From positions 248,001 to 312,000 of the forward strand of contig NZ_NKJI01000006.1 of the NCBI RefSeq assembly GCF_002277815.1: DNA of 64,000 nucleotides. The letters run 5' to 3'. Position 1 is the stretch's first letter, and every line of letters begins with the position of its first letter. Below are positions 46,031 to 55,282 of the stretch, one piece after another. A program made the translations under genes and the position numbers. Source of the DNA: Pseudomonas sp. ERMR1:02 (GTDB taxonomy: Bacteria; Pseudomonadota; Gammaproteobacteria; Pseudomonadales; Pseudomonadaceae). The notes below the pieces were generated by a model. The model saw only the letters and a list, made by a program, of their open reading frames with translations. It had not been told where the DNA came from and ran no database searches.

Positions 46031-47476
46031 GTGACAGATGCAAAACGTTACGACAACTACATCAACGGTGAATGGGTCGCCGGTGCCGATTACTCGGCCA
46101 ACATCAACCCGTCGGAATTGAGCGACACCATCGGCGACTACGCCAAGGCTGACCTGGCCCAGGTCAACGCTGCCATCGACGCTGCCCGTGCCGCATTTCC
46201 AGCGTGGTCCACGTCCGGTATCCAGGCACGTCACGACTCCCTGGATAAAGTCGGCACCGAAATCCTCGCCCGTCGCGAAGAGCTCGGCACCCTGCTGGCC
46301 CGGGAAGAGGGCAAGACCCTGCCCGAAGCCATCGGCGAAGTGACCCGCGCCGGTAACATCTTCAAATTCTTCGCCGGTGAAACCCTACGTCTGTCCGGCG
46401 ACTATCTGCCGTCGGTGCGTCCGGGTGTGAACGTCGAAGTGACACGTGAAGCATTGGGTGTGGTTGGCCTGATCACTCCGTGGAATTTCCCGATTGCGAT
46501 CCCTGCGTGGAAAATCGCCCCGGCTCTGGCCTACGGCAACTGCGTCGTGCTCAAGCCTGCGGATTTGGTACCGGGTTGCGCCTGGGCACTGGCCGAAATC
46601 ATCTCTCGCGCAGGCTTCCCGGCCGGCGTGTTCAACCTGGTGATGGGCAGCGGTCGTGTGGTCGGTGAAGCGCTGGTCAACAGCCCGAAAGTCGATGGCA
46701 TCAGCTTCACCGGTTCCGTTGGCGTCGGTCGTCAGATCGCCGTTAGTTGCGTGTCGCGTCAGGCCAAGGTCCAGCTGGAAATGGGCGGCAAGAACCCGCA
46801 GATCATTCTCGACGATGCCGACCTCAAGCAAGCGGTCGAGTTGTCGGTGCAGAGCGCGTTCTACTCCACCGGCCAACGTTGCACCGCTTCGAGCCGCTTT
46901 ATCGTCACTGCCGGCATCCACGACCAGTTCGTTGAAGCCGTGGCCGAGCGCATGAAATCGATCAAGGTCGGCCACGCGCTGAAAGCCGGCACCGACATCG
47001 GCCCGGTGGTTTCCCAAGCGCAGCTTGAACAGGACATGAAGTACATCGACATCGGCCAGTCCGAAGGTGCACGTCTGGTCAGCGGTGGTGGTCTGGTGAC
47101 CTGCGACACCGAAGGTTACTTCCTTGCGCCAACCCTGTTTGCCGACAGCGAAGCATCGATGCGCATCAGCCGCGAAGAGATCTTCGGTCCGGTGGCCAAC
47201 GTCGTCCGCGTGGCTGACTACGAAGCTGCATTGGCCATGGCCAACGACACCGAGTTCGGTCTGTCGGCAGGCATCGCCACCACATCGTTGAAGTACGCCA
47301 ACCACTTCAAACGCCACTCCCAGGCCGGAATGGTGATGGTCAATCTGCCGACCGCCGGCGTGGATTACCACGTTCCGTTCGGCGGGCGTAAAGGTTCATC
47401 CTATGGATCACGTGAGCAAGGCCGTTATGCGCAAGAGTTCTACACAGTCGTAAAAACCAGCTACATCGGCTCGTAA
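46031..47476 (+). CDS. 2-oxoglutarate semialdehyde (2,5-dioxovalerate) dehydrogenase, GTG start
   Basis: The product is 481 residues of the NAD(P)-dependent aldehyde dehydrogenase superfamily. It is the last step of the pathway, making 2-oxoglutarate for the TCA cycle. The catalytic cysteine (STGQRCTASSR), general-base glutamate (LEMGGKNP) and NAD-site GSVGVGRQ are present. A GTG at 46031 with GAGGGCA upstream gives the family-standard length and N-terminus (TDAKRYDNYINGEWV). The open frame runs 33 bases further, but only to a TTG. Confidence 0.9.
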   Translation: MTDAKRYDNYINGEWVAGADYSANINPSELSDTIGDYAKADLAQVNAAIDAARAAFPAWSTSGIQARHDSLDKVGTEILARREELGTLLAREEGKTLPEAIGEVTRAGNIFKFFAGETLRLSGDYLPSVRPGVNVEVTREALGVVGLITPWNFPIAIPAWKIAPALAYGNCVVLKPADLVPGCAWALAEIISRAGFPAGVFNLVMGSGRVVGEALVNSPKVDGISFTGSVGVGRQIAVSCVSRQAKVQLEMGGKNPQIILDDADLKQAVELSVQSAFYSTGQRCTASSRFIVTAGIHDQFVEAVAERMKSIKVGHALKAGTDIGPVVSQAQLEQDMKYIDIGQSEGARLVSGGGLVTCDTEGYFLAPTLFADSEASMRISREEIFGPVANVVRVADYEAALAMANDTEFGLSAGIATTSLKYANHFKRHSQAGMVMVNLPTAGVDYHVPFGGRKGSSYGSREQGRYAQEFYTVVKTSYIGS

Positions 47477-47484
47477 TGCAACAC

Positions 47485-47508
47485 CGCGGTATCGGCATCG
47501 ATACCGCG
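47485..47508 (+). terminator. Hairpin after the semialdehyde dehydrogenase gene
   Basis: A perfect 10-base stem (CGCGGTATCG / CGATACCGCG) with a GCAT loop, 8 bases past the stop. There is no strong T-run, so it is perhaps a processing or partial termination site. Confidence 0.55.
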
Positions 47509-47512
47509 ATTC

Positions 47513-47614
47513 CTGTAGGAGCGAGCTTGCTCGCGAAGGTCTTGAGGTCGCGGCGGTCAACCTGATGCCCCGCGTCATCGTTGACTCCCATCGCGAGCAG
47601 GCTCGCTCCTACAA
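47513..47614. repeat. REPIN (GTAGGAGCGAGC class)
   Basis: CTGTAGGAGCGAGCTTGCTC and the complement ending CTCGCTCCTACAAG lie between the dehydrogenase gene and gudP. Confidence 0.85.
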
Positions 47615-47666
47615 GGAGCGATAAAGATTCACCCCGCATAAAAATAATCAGTGGGAGTACATCTAC

Positions 47667-49037
47667 ATGCAATCGACCCAGAAGCCGACTCACGTCCGCT
47701 ATTTGATCCTGCTCATGCTTTTCCTGGTGACCACGATCAACTACGCCGACCGGGCGACCATCGCAATCGCTGGCTCCAGTCTGCAAAAAGACCTCGGCAT
47801 TGACGCGGTCACTCTCGGTTACATCTTCTCCGCATTCGGTTGGGCCTACGTGGCCGGGCAAATTCCCGGTGGCTGGCTGCTTGACCGTTTCGGTTCGAAA
47901 AAAATCTACGCGCTGAGCATCTTCACCTGGTCGGTGTTCACCGTGCTGCAGGGTTATGTCGGCGAGTTCGGAATGTCCACGGCGATCGTTGCGTTGTTCA
48001 TGCTGCGCTTCCTGGTGGGGCTGGCCGAAGCACCGTCCTTCCCCGGCAACGCACGCATCGTCGCGGCCTGGTTCCCGACCGCTGAACGCGGTACGGCCTC
48101 GGCGATCTTCAATTCGGCGCAATACTTTGCCACGGTATTGTTCGCACCACTGATGGGCTGGATCGTCTACAGCTTCGGCTGGCAGCACGTGTTCATCGTC
48201 ATGGGCGTGATCGGCATCATCTTCTCGCTGATCTGGCTGAAAGTTATCCACAGTCCGCGCCAGCACCCGAGGATCAATGACGCCGAGTTCAAGCACATCG
48301 CCGACAACGGCGGCATGGTCGACATGGACCAGGACAAAGGCAAAGGTAAAAAGGTCGACGGTCCGAAGTGGGACTACATCCGCCAGCTACTGACCAACCG
48401 CATGATGCTTGGCGTGTACCTGGGTCAGTACTGCATCAACGGCATCACCTACTTCTTTCTGACCTGGTTCCCGGTGTACCTGGTGCAAGAGCGCGGCATG
48501 ACCATTCTCAAGGCCGGGTTCATTGCCTCGTTGCCGGCGATCTGCGGCTTTATCGGTGGTGTGCTTGGCGGCGTGATTTCCGATTACCTGCTGCGCAAGG
48601 GCCATTCCCTGACCTTCGCCCGCAAGGCGCCGATCATCGCCGGTCTGTTGGTCTCCAGCAGCATTGTGGCCTGTAACTACGTCGACATCGAATGGATGGT
48701 CGTGGGCTTCATGGCCCTGGCGTTCTTTGGCAAAGGCGTGGGCGCACTGGGCTGGGCCGTGGTGTCCGACACATCGCCGAAACAGATCGCCGGTTTGAGC
48801 GGTGGCCTTTTCAACATGTTCGGTAACCTCGCCTCGATCACCACCCCGATCGTCATCGGTTACATCATCAGCTCCACCGGTTCGTTCAAATGGGCGCTGG
48901 TGTTTGTCGGTTGCAACGCACTGGTCGCGGTGTTCAGCTATCTGGTCATCGTGGGTCCGATCAAGCGTGTGGTGCTCAAAGAGCCACCGCTCAATGGTCC
49001 AGAAACCAACAATAAATTGTCTCAAGCGCATTCCTGA
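47667..49037 (+). CDS. gudP: GudP-type galactarate/glucarate MFS transporter
   Basis: The product is 456 residues with twelve membrane helices of the anion:cation symporter branch of the major facilitator family. The conserved N-terminal [31 protein letters not shown] and [17 protein letters not shown] segments are typical of GudP. It imports D-galactarate and D-glucarate by proton symport. GTGGGAG lies before the ATG. garD follows 11 bases after the stop, so the two are cotranscribed. Confidence 0.92.
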   Translation: MQSTQKPTHVRYLILLMLFLVTTINYADRATIAIAGSSLQKDLGIDAVTLGYIFSAFGWAYVAGQIPGGWLLDRFGSKKIYALSIFTWSVFTVLQGYVGEFGMSTAIVALFMLRFLVGLAEAPSFPGNARIVAAWFPTAERGTASAIFNSAQYFATVLFAPLMGWIVYSFGWQHVFIVMGVIGIIFSLIWLKVIHSPRQHPRINDAEFKHIADNGGMVDMDQDKGKGKKVDGPKWDYIRQLLTNRMMLGVYLGQYCINGITYFFLTWFPVYLVQERGMTILKAGFIASLPAICGFIGGVLGGVISDYLLRKGHSLTFARKAPIIAGLLVSSSIVACNYVDIEWMVVGFMALAFFGKGVGALGWAVVSDTSPKQIAGLSGGLFNMFGNLASITTPIVIGYIISSTGSFKWALVFVGCNALVAVFSYLVIVGPIKRVVLKEPPLNGPETNNKLSQAHS

Positions 49038-49048
49038 GGAGCGGCGTC

Positions 49049-50602
49049 ATGCAGTTGATTGAACATTCCGACTCGCCGCGCTACATCCGCCTGCACGAGC
49101 GGGACAACGTAGTGATCGTGGTCAATGACCAAGGCGTGCCCGCCGGCACTGAGTTTGCGGATGGCCTGGTCACCGTGGACTTCGTTCCACAGAGCCACAA
49201 GGTCACCCTGGAGGACATTCCCGAGGGTGGCCAGGTAATTCGTTACGGCCAGACCATTGGCTACGCGTTGCAGCCGATACCGCGCGGCAGCTGGGTCAAG
49301 GAAGATCAACTGCGCATGCCGACCGCGCCGCCGCTGGACAGCCTGCCGCTATCCACCGAAGTGCCGGCCGCGCAAGCACCGCTGGAAGGCTATACCTTCG
49401 AGGGTTATCGCAATGCCGACGGAACCGTCGGCACGCGCAACATTCTTGGCATCACCACCACGGTGCAGTGCGTGACCGGTGTGCTGGATCACGCGGTCAA
49501 GCGCATCAAGGACGAGTTGTTGCCCAAGTACCCACACGTCGATGACGTGGTGGCGCTGACCCACAGTTACGGGTGTGGCGTGGCAATTACCGCCACTGAC
49601 GCGTACATCCCGATTCGCACTGTGCGCAACCTGGCGCGCAACCCGAACCTGGGCGGCGAAGCGTTGGTAATCAGCCTGGGCTGCGAGAAATTGCAGGCTG
49701 GGCAGGTGATGCACGAAGGCGACAGCTCGGTGGATTTGAGCGAGCCGTGGCTGTATCGCCTGCAGGATTCCAGTCACGGTTTTACCGAGATGATCGAGCA
49801 GATCATGGCACTGGCTGAAACCCGCTTGAAGAAGCTCGATCAACGCCGCCGGGAAACCGTACCGGCGTCCGAGCTGATCCTGGGCATGCAGTGTGGCGGC
49901 AGTGATGCATTTTCTGGAATCACCGCCAACCCGGCCTTGGGCTATGCCTCGGATCTGTTGTTGCGCGCCGGTGCGACGGTGATGTTTTCGGAAGTGACCG
50001 AAGTGCGCGACGCGATCTACCTGCTGACTTCACGGGCGCAAACCAGGGAAGTCGCTCAGGAGTTGGTGCGGGAAATGGATTGGTACGATCGTTACCTGGC
50101 CAAGGGCGAAGCGGACCGTAGTGCCAACACAACGCCGGGCAACAAGAAGGGCGGGTTGTCGAACATTGTCGAGAAGTCGTTGGGCTCGATCGTCAAGTCC
50201 GGCAGCAGTGCGATCACTGGTGTGCTCGGCCCTGGCGAGCGTTTCAAGGAGAAAGGTCTGATCTTCTGCGCGACCCCAGCCAGCGACTTTGTCTGCGGGA
50301 CGTTGCAGTTGGCAGCGGGAATGAACCTGCATGTGTTTACTACCGGTCGCGGCACGCCTTACGGGCTGGCCATGGCGCCAGTGGTGAAGGTGTCGACCCG
50401 GACTGAATTGGCGCAGCGCTGGCCGGACCTGATCGACATCGACGCCGGGCGCATTGCTACCGGACGCGCTTCTATCGAAGACCTTGGCTGGGAGTTGTTC
50501 CACTACTACCTGGACGTGGCCAGCGGCAAGAAGCAGACATGGGCGGAGCGGCACAAACTGCATAACGACATCACCCTGTTCAACCCGGCGCCGATCACCT
50601 AA
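49049..50602 (+). CDS. garD: Galactarate dehydratase GarD
   Basis: The product is 517 residues of the UxaA/GarD family. It dehydrates D-galactarate to 5-keto-4-deoxyglucarate, the substrate of KdgD. The N-terminal 90 or so residues form a SAF domain. The main domain has the conserved [32 protein letters not shown] and [20 protein letters not shown] segments of the iron-dependent catalytic region. GAGGAGCGGC precedes the ATG. It is the last gene of the cluster and is followed by a REP pair. Confidence 0.94.
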   Translation: MQLIEHSDSPRYIRLHERDNVVIVVNDQGVPAGTEFADGLVTVDFVPQSHKVTLEDIPEGGQVIRYGQTIGYALQPIPRGSWVKEDQLRMPTAPPLDSLPLSTEVPAAQAPLEGYTFEGYRNADGTVGTRNILGITTTVQCVTGVLDHAVKRIKDELLPKYPHVDDVVALTHSYGCGVAITATDAYIPIRTVRNLARNPNLGGEALVISLGCEKLQAGQVMHEGDSSVDLSEPWLYRLQDSSHGFTEMIEQIMALAETRLKKLDQRRRETVPASELILGMQCGGSDAFSGITANPALGYASDLLLRAGATVMFSEVTEVRDAIYLLTSRAQTREVAQELVREMDWYDRYLAKGEADRSANTTPGNKKGGLSNIVEKSLGSIVKSGSSAITGVLGPGERFKEKGLIFCATPASDFVCGTLQLAAGMNLHVFTTGRGTPYGLAMAPVVKVSTRTELAQRWPDLIDIDAGRIATGRASIEDLGWELFHYYLDVASGKKQTWAERHKLHNDITLFNPAPIT

Positions 50603-50616
50603 GACCGAGTCGCCTG

Positions 50617-50693
50617 CTTCGCGAGCAAGCCCGCTCCCACATATAATCTGCGTCGTATGGAGATCCAATGTGGGAGCGGGCTTGCTCGCGAAG
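50617..50693. repeat. Divergent REP pair (GTGGGAGCGGGC class)
   Basis: CTTCGCGAGCAAGCCCGCTC and its complement are about 25 bases apart, after garD. It also lies within the false 5' extension of the next open frame. Confidence 0.85.
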
Positions 50694-50770
50694 GCAGACT
50701 ACCAGACGCCGATGTCCTTGGTGGCTTATCATTAGCCCCTAACGACGCCCACCTCAAGGTCCTCCCCGGC

Positions 50771-51712
50771 ATGCTGGCAATCTTCCTCGAAACCCTGAAC
50801 ATCACCGCACCGGTGTTTGCCATGCTGTTTCTGGGGGTGTTGCTCAAGCGCATCGACTGGATCAACGACAACTTCATCCACACCGCATCGTCCCTGGTGT
50901 TCAACGTCACCATGCCGGCATTGCTGTTCCTGGGCATTCTGCATGCCGACCTGAACGCTGCGTTGCAACCGGCGCTATTGATCTATTTCTCCCTGGCGAC
51001 CCTGGTGTGCTTTGCCATTGCCTGGGTCTGGGCAATTATCAAGTGTCCGCGCGAAGACCGCGGGATCTATACGCAGGGAGCTTTTCGCGGCAACAACGGG
51101 GTGATCGGCCTCGCGCTGGCGGCGAGCATGTACGGCGACTACGGGATTTCCCTCGGCGCGATTCTCGCGGCGCTGGTGATCCTGTTCTACAACACCTTGT
51201 CGACCATCGTCCTGGCGGTGTACAGCCCGGTGATCAAGTCCGACCCGTGGAGCATCTGCAAAAGCGTATTCAGCAATCCGCTGATCATCAGTGTCATCGC
51301 GGCGGCGCCGTTCGCGTATTTCAAGATCGGCTTGCCAGGATGGCTGGAAACCTCTGGCCAGTACCTGGCGCAAACCACGTTGCCATTGGCGCTGATCTGC
51401 ATCGGCGGCACGCTGTCGCTGGCGGCGTTGCGCAAAAGCGGCAGGTTGGCGCTGAGTTCAAGCCTGGTGAAAATGCTCGGCCTGCCAGTGCTCGCAACAC
51501 TGGGTGCGTGGCTCTGGGGCTTTCGCGGGGCGGAGCTGGGGATTCTGTTTCTGTACTTCGGCAGCCCGACCGCCGCGGCGAGTTTCGTCATGGCCCGGGC
51601 GGCGAATGGCAACCATGAGCTGGCGGCGGCGATCATCGTCATCACCACGCTGATGGCGGCGATCACCACCAACATCGGGATCTTTTTGTTGCAGTGGGGT
51701 GGGTGGATCTAG
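50771..51712 (+). CDS. AEC-family (auxin efflux carrier-like) transporter
   Basis: The product is 313 residues with about ten membrane helices in two five-helix repeats, as in the AEC/MdcF family. The segments NITAPVFAMLFLGVLLKRI, GAFRGNNGVIGLALAASMYG and FYFGSPTAAASFVMARA-like stretches (LYFGSPTAAASF) are typical. Relatives carry malonate or other organic anions, and the substrate here is not known. The ATG at 50771 gives the normal N-terminus. The open frame reaches back to 50657, but only through the REP element. The ribosome site is weak (CAAGGTCC). Confidence 0.85.
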   Translation: MLAIFLETLNITAPVFAMLFLGVLLKRIDWINDNFIHTASSLVFNVTMPALLFLGILHADLNAALQPALLIYFSLATLVCFAIAWVWAIIKCPREDRGIYTQGAFRGNNGVIGLALAASMYGDYGISLGAILAALVILFYNTLSTIVLAVYSPVIKSDPWSICKSVFSNPLIISVIAAAPFAYFKIGLPGWLETSGQYLAQTTLPLALICIGGTLSLAALRKSGRLALSSSLVKMLGLPVLATLGAWLWGFRGAELGILFLYFGSPTAAASFVMARAANGNHELAAAIIVITTLMAAITTNIGIFLLQWGGWI

Positions 51713-51743
51713 CTTCAGAATCATCAGTGTTCTTTAGATCCAT

Positions 51744-51810
51744 TCGCGGGCAAGCCTCGCTCCTACAGGGATCTGCGCAATCCTTGTAGGAGCGAGGCTT
51801 GCCCGCGAAG
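51744..51810. repeat. Divergent REP pair (GTAGGAGCGAGGC class)
   Basis: TTCGCGGGCAAGCCTCGCTC and its complement enclose about 16 bases between the convergent AEC and CMD-family genes. Confidence 0.86.
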
Positions 51811-51823
51811 GCGATGGGCCTGC

Positions 51824-52204
51824 TTACTCCGGCTTCTGGTAGCTATCAATCACTTCCTGAGCCGCCCGAAATGCATCGATCGCCGCCGGCACGCCGGCAT
51901 ACACCGCGCAATGCAGCAGCGCCTCGCGAATCTCTTCCACAGTGCAGCCGTTGTTCAGCGCACCACGCACATGACCTTTCAACTCCTGCGGACACTTCAA
52001 CGCCGTCAACGCGGCAAGGGTGATCAGGCTACGGGTTTTCAGTGGCAACCCTTCACGATTCCACACACCGCCCCAAGCATGCTCATTGACGAAATCCTGC
52101 AGCGGCTGGGTGAATTCGGTGGCATTGCCCAATGCGCGGTCGACGAAGGCGTCACCCATCACTTGGCGACGTACTTCAACGCCGGTTTTTTTATTTTCGG
52201 TCAT
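51824..52204 (-). CDS. Carboxymuconolactone decarboxylase (CMD/PcaC-like) family protein
   Basis: The product is 126 residues, all helical, of the CMD/AhpD-like family. It carries the family core (LPLKTRSLITLAALTALKCP, ELKGHVRGALNNGCT and EALLHCAVYAGVPAAIDAF). It may be a true gamma-carboxymuconolactone decarboxylase relative, but no other protocatechuate genes are near, so the reaction is not assigned. There is no CxxC of the AhpD redox type. Its start overlaps the stop... of the exchanger gene on the same strand by four bases (ATGA), so it is translationally coupled to that gene's end or start region. The call rests on sequence pattern alone. Confidence 0.84.
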   Translation of the reverse strand: MTENKKTGVEVRRQVMGDAFVDRALGNATEFTQPLQDFVNEHAWGGVWNREGLPLKTRSLITLAALTALKCPQELKGHVRGALNNGCTVEEIREALLHCAVYAGVPAAIDAFRAAQEVIDSYQKPE

Positions 52205-53262
52205 GGCAATTCCCTCTTGTGGTGTTGGCGACGCCAGGCGCGCAGCGAGGTGAATAGCAAGTACGCCACCAGCGCCGGCAGGACGAAAAACAGCATCAGA
52301 TGTTCAAGCTTGCCCGCCAGCGGCATGCCGGTGGTGAACGACACCACGTGCAGACCGTAAGCCAGGTACAAGCCCAAAAACAGCAGACCTTCGGCGCGGG
52401 TCACCCGGTAACCGGAATAGAACACCGGCAGGCACAGCGCAGCGACGCCGAGCATCACCGGCAGGTCGAAATCCAGGGCGTTGGGCGATACCGACAGCGG
52501 CGATGGCGCGATCAACGCTGTGACGCCCAGCACACCCAAGAGGTTGAACAGGTTGCTGCCGATCACGTTGCCCACGGCAATCTCCCGCTCACCGCGCAAC
52601 GCGGCGATCAGCGAGGTAGCGAGTTCCGGCAGCGACGTGCTGATGGCGACGATGGTCAGACCGATGATCCGCTCCGACAGCCCGAGGTCGGTGGCGACCG
52701 ATACCGCCGCACCCAGCAGCAAATGCCCGGCGTATACCAGCATTGCCAAACCGACGGCCATCATCAGCAAGCTGCTGATCCACGGTGCTTGCTCCATCTG
52801 GTCATGACTGGATACCGGACGCACCGAATGCCGCGACTGGCGCAGCAACAAGGCGAGATATAGCAGCAGTGCTGCCAACAGCATCACACCGTCAGCTCGG
52901 GTCAGTTGTTCATTCCACGCCAGCACGAACACCAGCAGGCTGGCGCCGATCATCAGGGGAATGTCCAGGCGCACCAATTGCCGTGAAACCCGCAGCGGGA
53001 TGATCAGCGCCGACAACCCGAGGGTGACGAGGATGTTGAAGATGCTGCTGCCGATCACGCTGCCGACGGCGATGTCGGCGTTGTGCGCCAGGGTCGCTTG
53101 CAAGCTCACCGCCATCTGCGGTGCGCTGCTGCCGAGGGCGACGATGGTCAGGCCGATGATCAGCGGTCGCACATGCAGGCGCGCGGCCAGGCGCACCGCG
53201 GCGCGCACCATCATTTCGGCGCCGGCAATCAACAGCACCAGCCCGCTGAGCAATTCGATCAC
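52201..53262 (-). CDS. CaCA-family sodium/calcium exchanger (YrbG-like)
   Basis: The product is 353 residues with ten to eleven membrane helices and two alpha-repeats. The second repeat has the standard acidic motif (ISTSLPELATSLIAAL, then GNVIGSNLFNLLGV). In the first repeat the glutamate is replaced by glutamine (LGSSAPQMAVSLQATL, then GSVIGSSIFNILVTL), so ion binding may differ from classical exchangers. It lies upstream of the CMD-family gene on the same strand and overlaps its ATG by four bases (ATGA). The start is the first ATG of the frame. Confidence 0.87.
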   Translation of the reverse strand: MIELLSGLVLLIAGAEMMVRAAVRLAARLHVRPLIIGLTIVALGSSAPQMAVSLQATLAHNADIAVGSVIGSSIFNILVTLGLSALIIPLRVSRQLVRLDIPLMIGASLLVFVLAWNEQLTRADGVMLLAALLLYLALLLRQSRHSVRPVSSHDQMEQAPWISSLLMMAVGLAMLVYAGHLLLGAAVSVATDLGLSERIIGLTIVAISTSLPELATSLIAALRGEREIAVGNVIGSNLFNLLGVLGVTALIAPSPLSVSPNALDFDLPVMLGVAALCLPVFYSGYRVTRAEGLLFLGLYLAYGLHVVSFTTGMPLAGKLEHLMLFFVLPALVAYLLFTSLRAWRRQHHKRELP

Positions 53263-53312
53263 GCTGATCAGGGGTAAATCGGCTAGTCCGAAAATGGTCG
53301 GGGCTCCGTCTT

Positions 53313-53684
53313 TCAGTCGAGGGCTTGCACGCGAACTCGTGCGGTGCCGCTCTTGAGCATGCCCAAACGTTCGGCGGCTTCATGGGACAGGTCGATCAGG
53401 CGCCCACGGGTGTGTGGCCCACGATCATTGATGCGCACCACGCAGGACTTGTCGTTGTTCAGATTAGTGACTTTCACCCGCGTGCCGAAGGGCAACTGGC
53501 GATGGGCGGCGGTCAGGGTATTCTTGTCGAAACGCTCGCCGCTGGCGGTGCGTTTGCCTTGGTGTTTGGCGCCGTAATACGAGGCCATGCCGGTTTTATC
53601 GTATCCGTGTGGATCGATGGTGTCGGTGCTGGCGCAACCGGCCAGCAGAGAGAGCAGGGCGCTAGCGATGAGCAGACGCTTCAT
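53313..53684 (-). CDS. RlpA-like double-psi beta-barrel lipoprotein
   Basis: The product is 123 residues with a lipoprotein signal (LLSLLAGC, lipidated C17) and a compact RlpA-like double-psi barrel (GMASYYGAKHQGKRTASGE, LPFGTRVKVTNL, VVRINDRGP, RLIDLSHEAAERLG). It is a septal-ring lytic transglycosylase-like fold that acts on denuded glycan strands. It lacks the C-terminal SPOR domain of full RlpA, so this is a short paralogue. It lies next to gatB on the same strand. Confidence 0.86.
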   Translation of the reverse strand: MKRLLIASALLSLLAGCASTDTIDPHGYDKTGMASYYGAKHQGKRTASGERFDKNTLTAAHRQLPFGTRVKVTNLNNDKSCVVRINDRGPHTRGRLIDLSHEAAERLGMLKSGTARVRVQALD

Positions 53685-53704
53685 AGAAAGATTTCCCGAA
53701 ACAA

Positions 53705-53789
53705 TTGTAGGAGCGAGCCTGCTCGCGATGGTGTGTCAGCTACATTGATGCCGGCTGACACTCCATCGCGAGCAAGCTTGCTCCTACAA
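53705..53789. repeat. REPIN (GTAGGAGCGAGC class)
   Basis: TTGTAGGAGCGAGCCTGCTC and the complement GAGCAAGCTTGCTCCTACAA lie between gatB and the RlpA-like gene. Confidence 0.84.
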
Positions 53790-53826
53790 GGGGTTGAGCC
53801 AGGCGTAATATCTGGCTCCATTCTCA

Positions 53827-55272
53827 TCAGCCTTCGAGCTTGCTTTTGAGCAGTTCGTTGACCTGTTGCGGGTTGGCCTTGCCTTTGGAGGCTTTCATGG
53901 CCTGGCCGACGAAGAAGCCGAACATCTTGCCGCGTTTGGCTTCGTCTGCCGCGCGATATTGCTCAACCTGTTCGGCGTTGGCCGCCAGCATTTCGTCCAG
54001 CACGGCCGAGATCGCACCGGTGTCGGTCACTTGCTTGAGGCCGCGCTTGTCGATGATCTCGTCCGCGCTGCCTTCGCCGTTGGCCATGGCTTCAAACACT
54101 ACCTTGGCGATCTTGCCGGAGATGGTGTTGTCCTTGATGCGCAGGAGCATGCCGCCCAGAAGCTCTGCGGAAACTGGCGACTCTTCGATGTCCAGGCCTT
54201 GCTTGTTCAACAGGCTGCCCAGTTCAACCATGACCCAGTTGGCCGCCAGCTTGGCGTCGCCGCCGATGCTTGCGACTTTTTCGAAGTAATCGGCTTGCTC
54301 GCGGCTGGTGGCCAGGACGCTGGCGTCGTAGACCGACAGACCGAACTGCTCCTGGAAGCGCTCGCGTTTCTGCGGCGGCAACTCAGGCAGGGTGGCGCGC
54401 ACGTCATCGAGGAACGAGTTCTCAATCACCACCGGCAGCAGGTCCGGATCGGGGAAGTAACGGTAGTCGTTGGCTTCCTCTTTGCTGCGCATCGGACGGG
54501 TTTCGTCCTTGTTCGGATCGTACAGGCGAGTCTGCTGGATCACCTTGCCGCCGTCTTCGATCAACTCGATCTGACGCTGAATTTCAGTGTTGATCGCCTT
54601 CTCGATGAAGCGGAACGAGTTGACGTTCTTGATCTCGCAGCGGGTGCCGAACTCGACCTGACCTTTCGGACGGATCGACACGTTGCAGTCGCAACGCAGC
54701 GAGCCTTCGGCCATGTTGCCGTCGCAGATGCCGAGGTAGCGCACCAGGGCGTGGATCGCCTTGACGTAAGCCACGGCTTCCTTGGCGCTGCGCATGTCCG
54801 GTTCGGAGACGATTTCCAGCAGCGGTGTGCCGGCACGGTTCAGGTCTATGCCGCTGGCACCGCTGAATTCTTCGTGCAGGCTCTTGCCGGCGTCTTCTTC
54901 CAGGTGCGCACGGGTGATGCCGACGCGTTTGACCGTGCCGTCTTCCAGAGCGATGTCCAGGTGGCCCTTGCCGACAATCGGCAATTCCATCTGGCTGATC
55001 TGGTAGCCCTTCGGCAGATCCGGATAGAAATAGTTTTTACGGGCGAACACGTTGTGCTGGCCGATCTCGGCGTCAATTGCCAGACCGAACATCACCGCCA
55101 TGCGCACCGCTTCCTGGTTCAGCACCGGCAATACACCAGGCATGCCCAGGTCAATCAGGCTGGCCTGGGTGTTCGGCTCGGAACCGAAAGTGGTGGAACT
55201 ACCGGAAAAGATTTTCGACCGGGTGGTGAGCTGGGTGTGAATCTCCAGCCCGATCACGACTTCCCATTGCAT
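53827..55272 (-). CDS. gatB: GatB, Asp/Glu-tRNA amidotransferase subunit B
   Basis: The product is 481 residues. It binds mischarged tRNA and activates the acyl group in the GatCAB complex, which converts Asp-tRNA(Asn) and/or Glu-tRNA(Gln) to the amidated forms. The N-terminal cradle ([13 protein letters not shown], then [10 protein letters not shown]) and the C-terminal helical and YqeY tail (about residues 330-481) are complete. It is the last gene of the leftward gatC-gatA-gatB operon, 10 bases after gatA. Confidence 0.96.
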   Translation of the reverse strand: MQWEVVIGLEIHTQLTTRSKIFSGSSTTFGSEPNTQASLIDLGMPGVLPVLNQEAVRMAVMFGLAIDAEIGQHNVFARKNYFYPDLPKGYQISQMELPIVGKGHLDIALEDGTVKRVGITRAHLEEDAGKSLHEEFSGASGIDLNRAGTPLLEIVSEPDMRSAKEAVAYVKAIHALVRYLGICDGNMAEGSLRCDCNVSIRPKGQVEFGTRCEIKNVNSFRFIEKAINTEIQRQIELIEDGGKVIQQTRLYDPNKDETRPMRSKEEANDYRYFPDPDLLPVVIENSFLDDVRATLPELPPQKRERFQEQFGLSVYDASVLATSREQADYFEKVASIGGDAKLAANWVMVELGSLLNKQGLDIEESPVSAELLGGMLLRIKDNTISGKIAKVVFEAMANGEGSADEIIDKRGLKQVTDTGAISAVLDEMLAANAEQVEQYRAADEAKRGKMFGFFVGQAMKASKGKANPQQVNELLKSKLEG

Positions 55273-55282
55273 GTGTGTCTCC

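Noticed and set aside
50657-50770. N-terminal extension of the AEC transporter
   Set aside because: It is translated REP sequence; the family N-terminus begins at 50771.
10535-53789. Recurring palindromes as a CRISPR array
   Set aside because: Copies are scattered singly between genes, not at regular spacing with unique spacers, and no cas genes are present.
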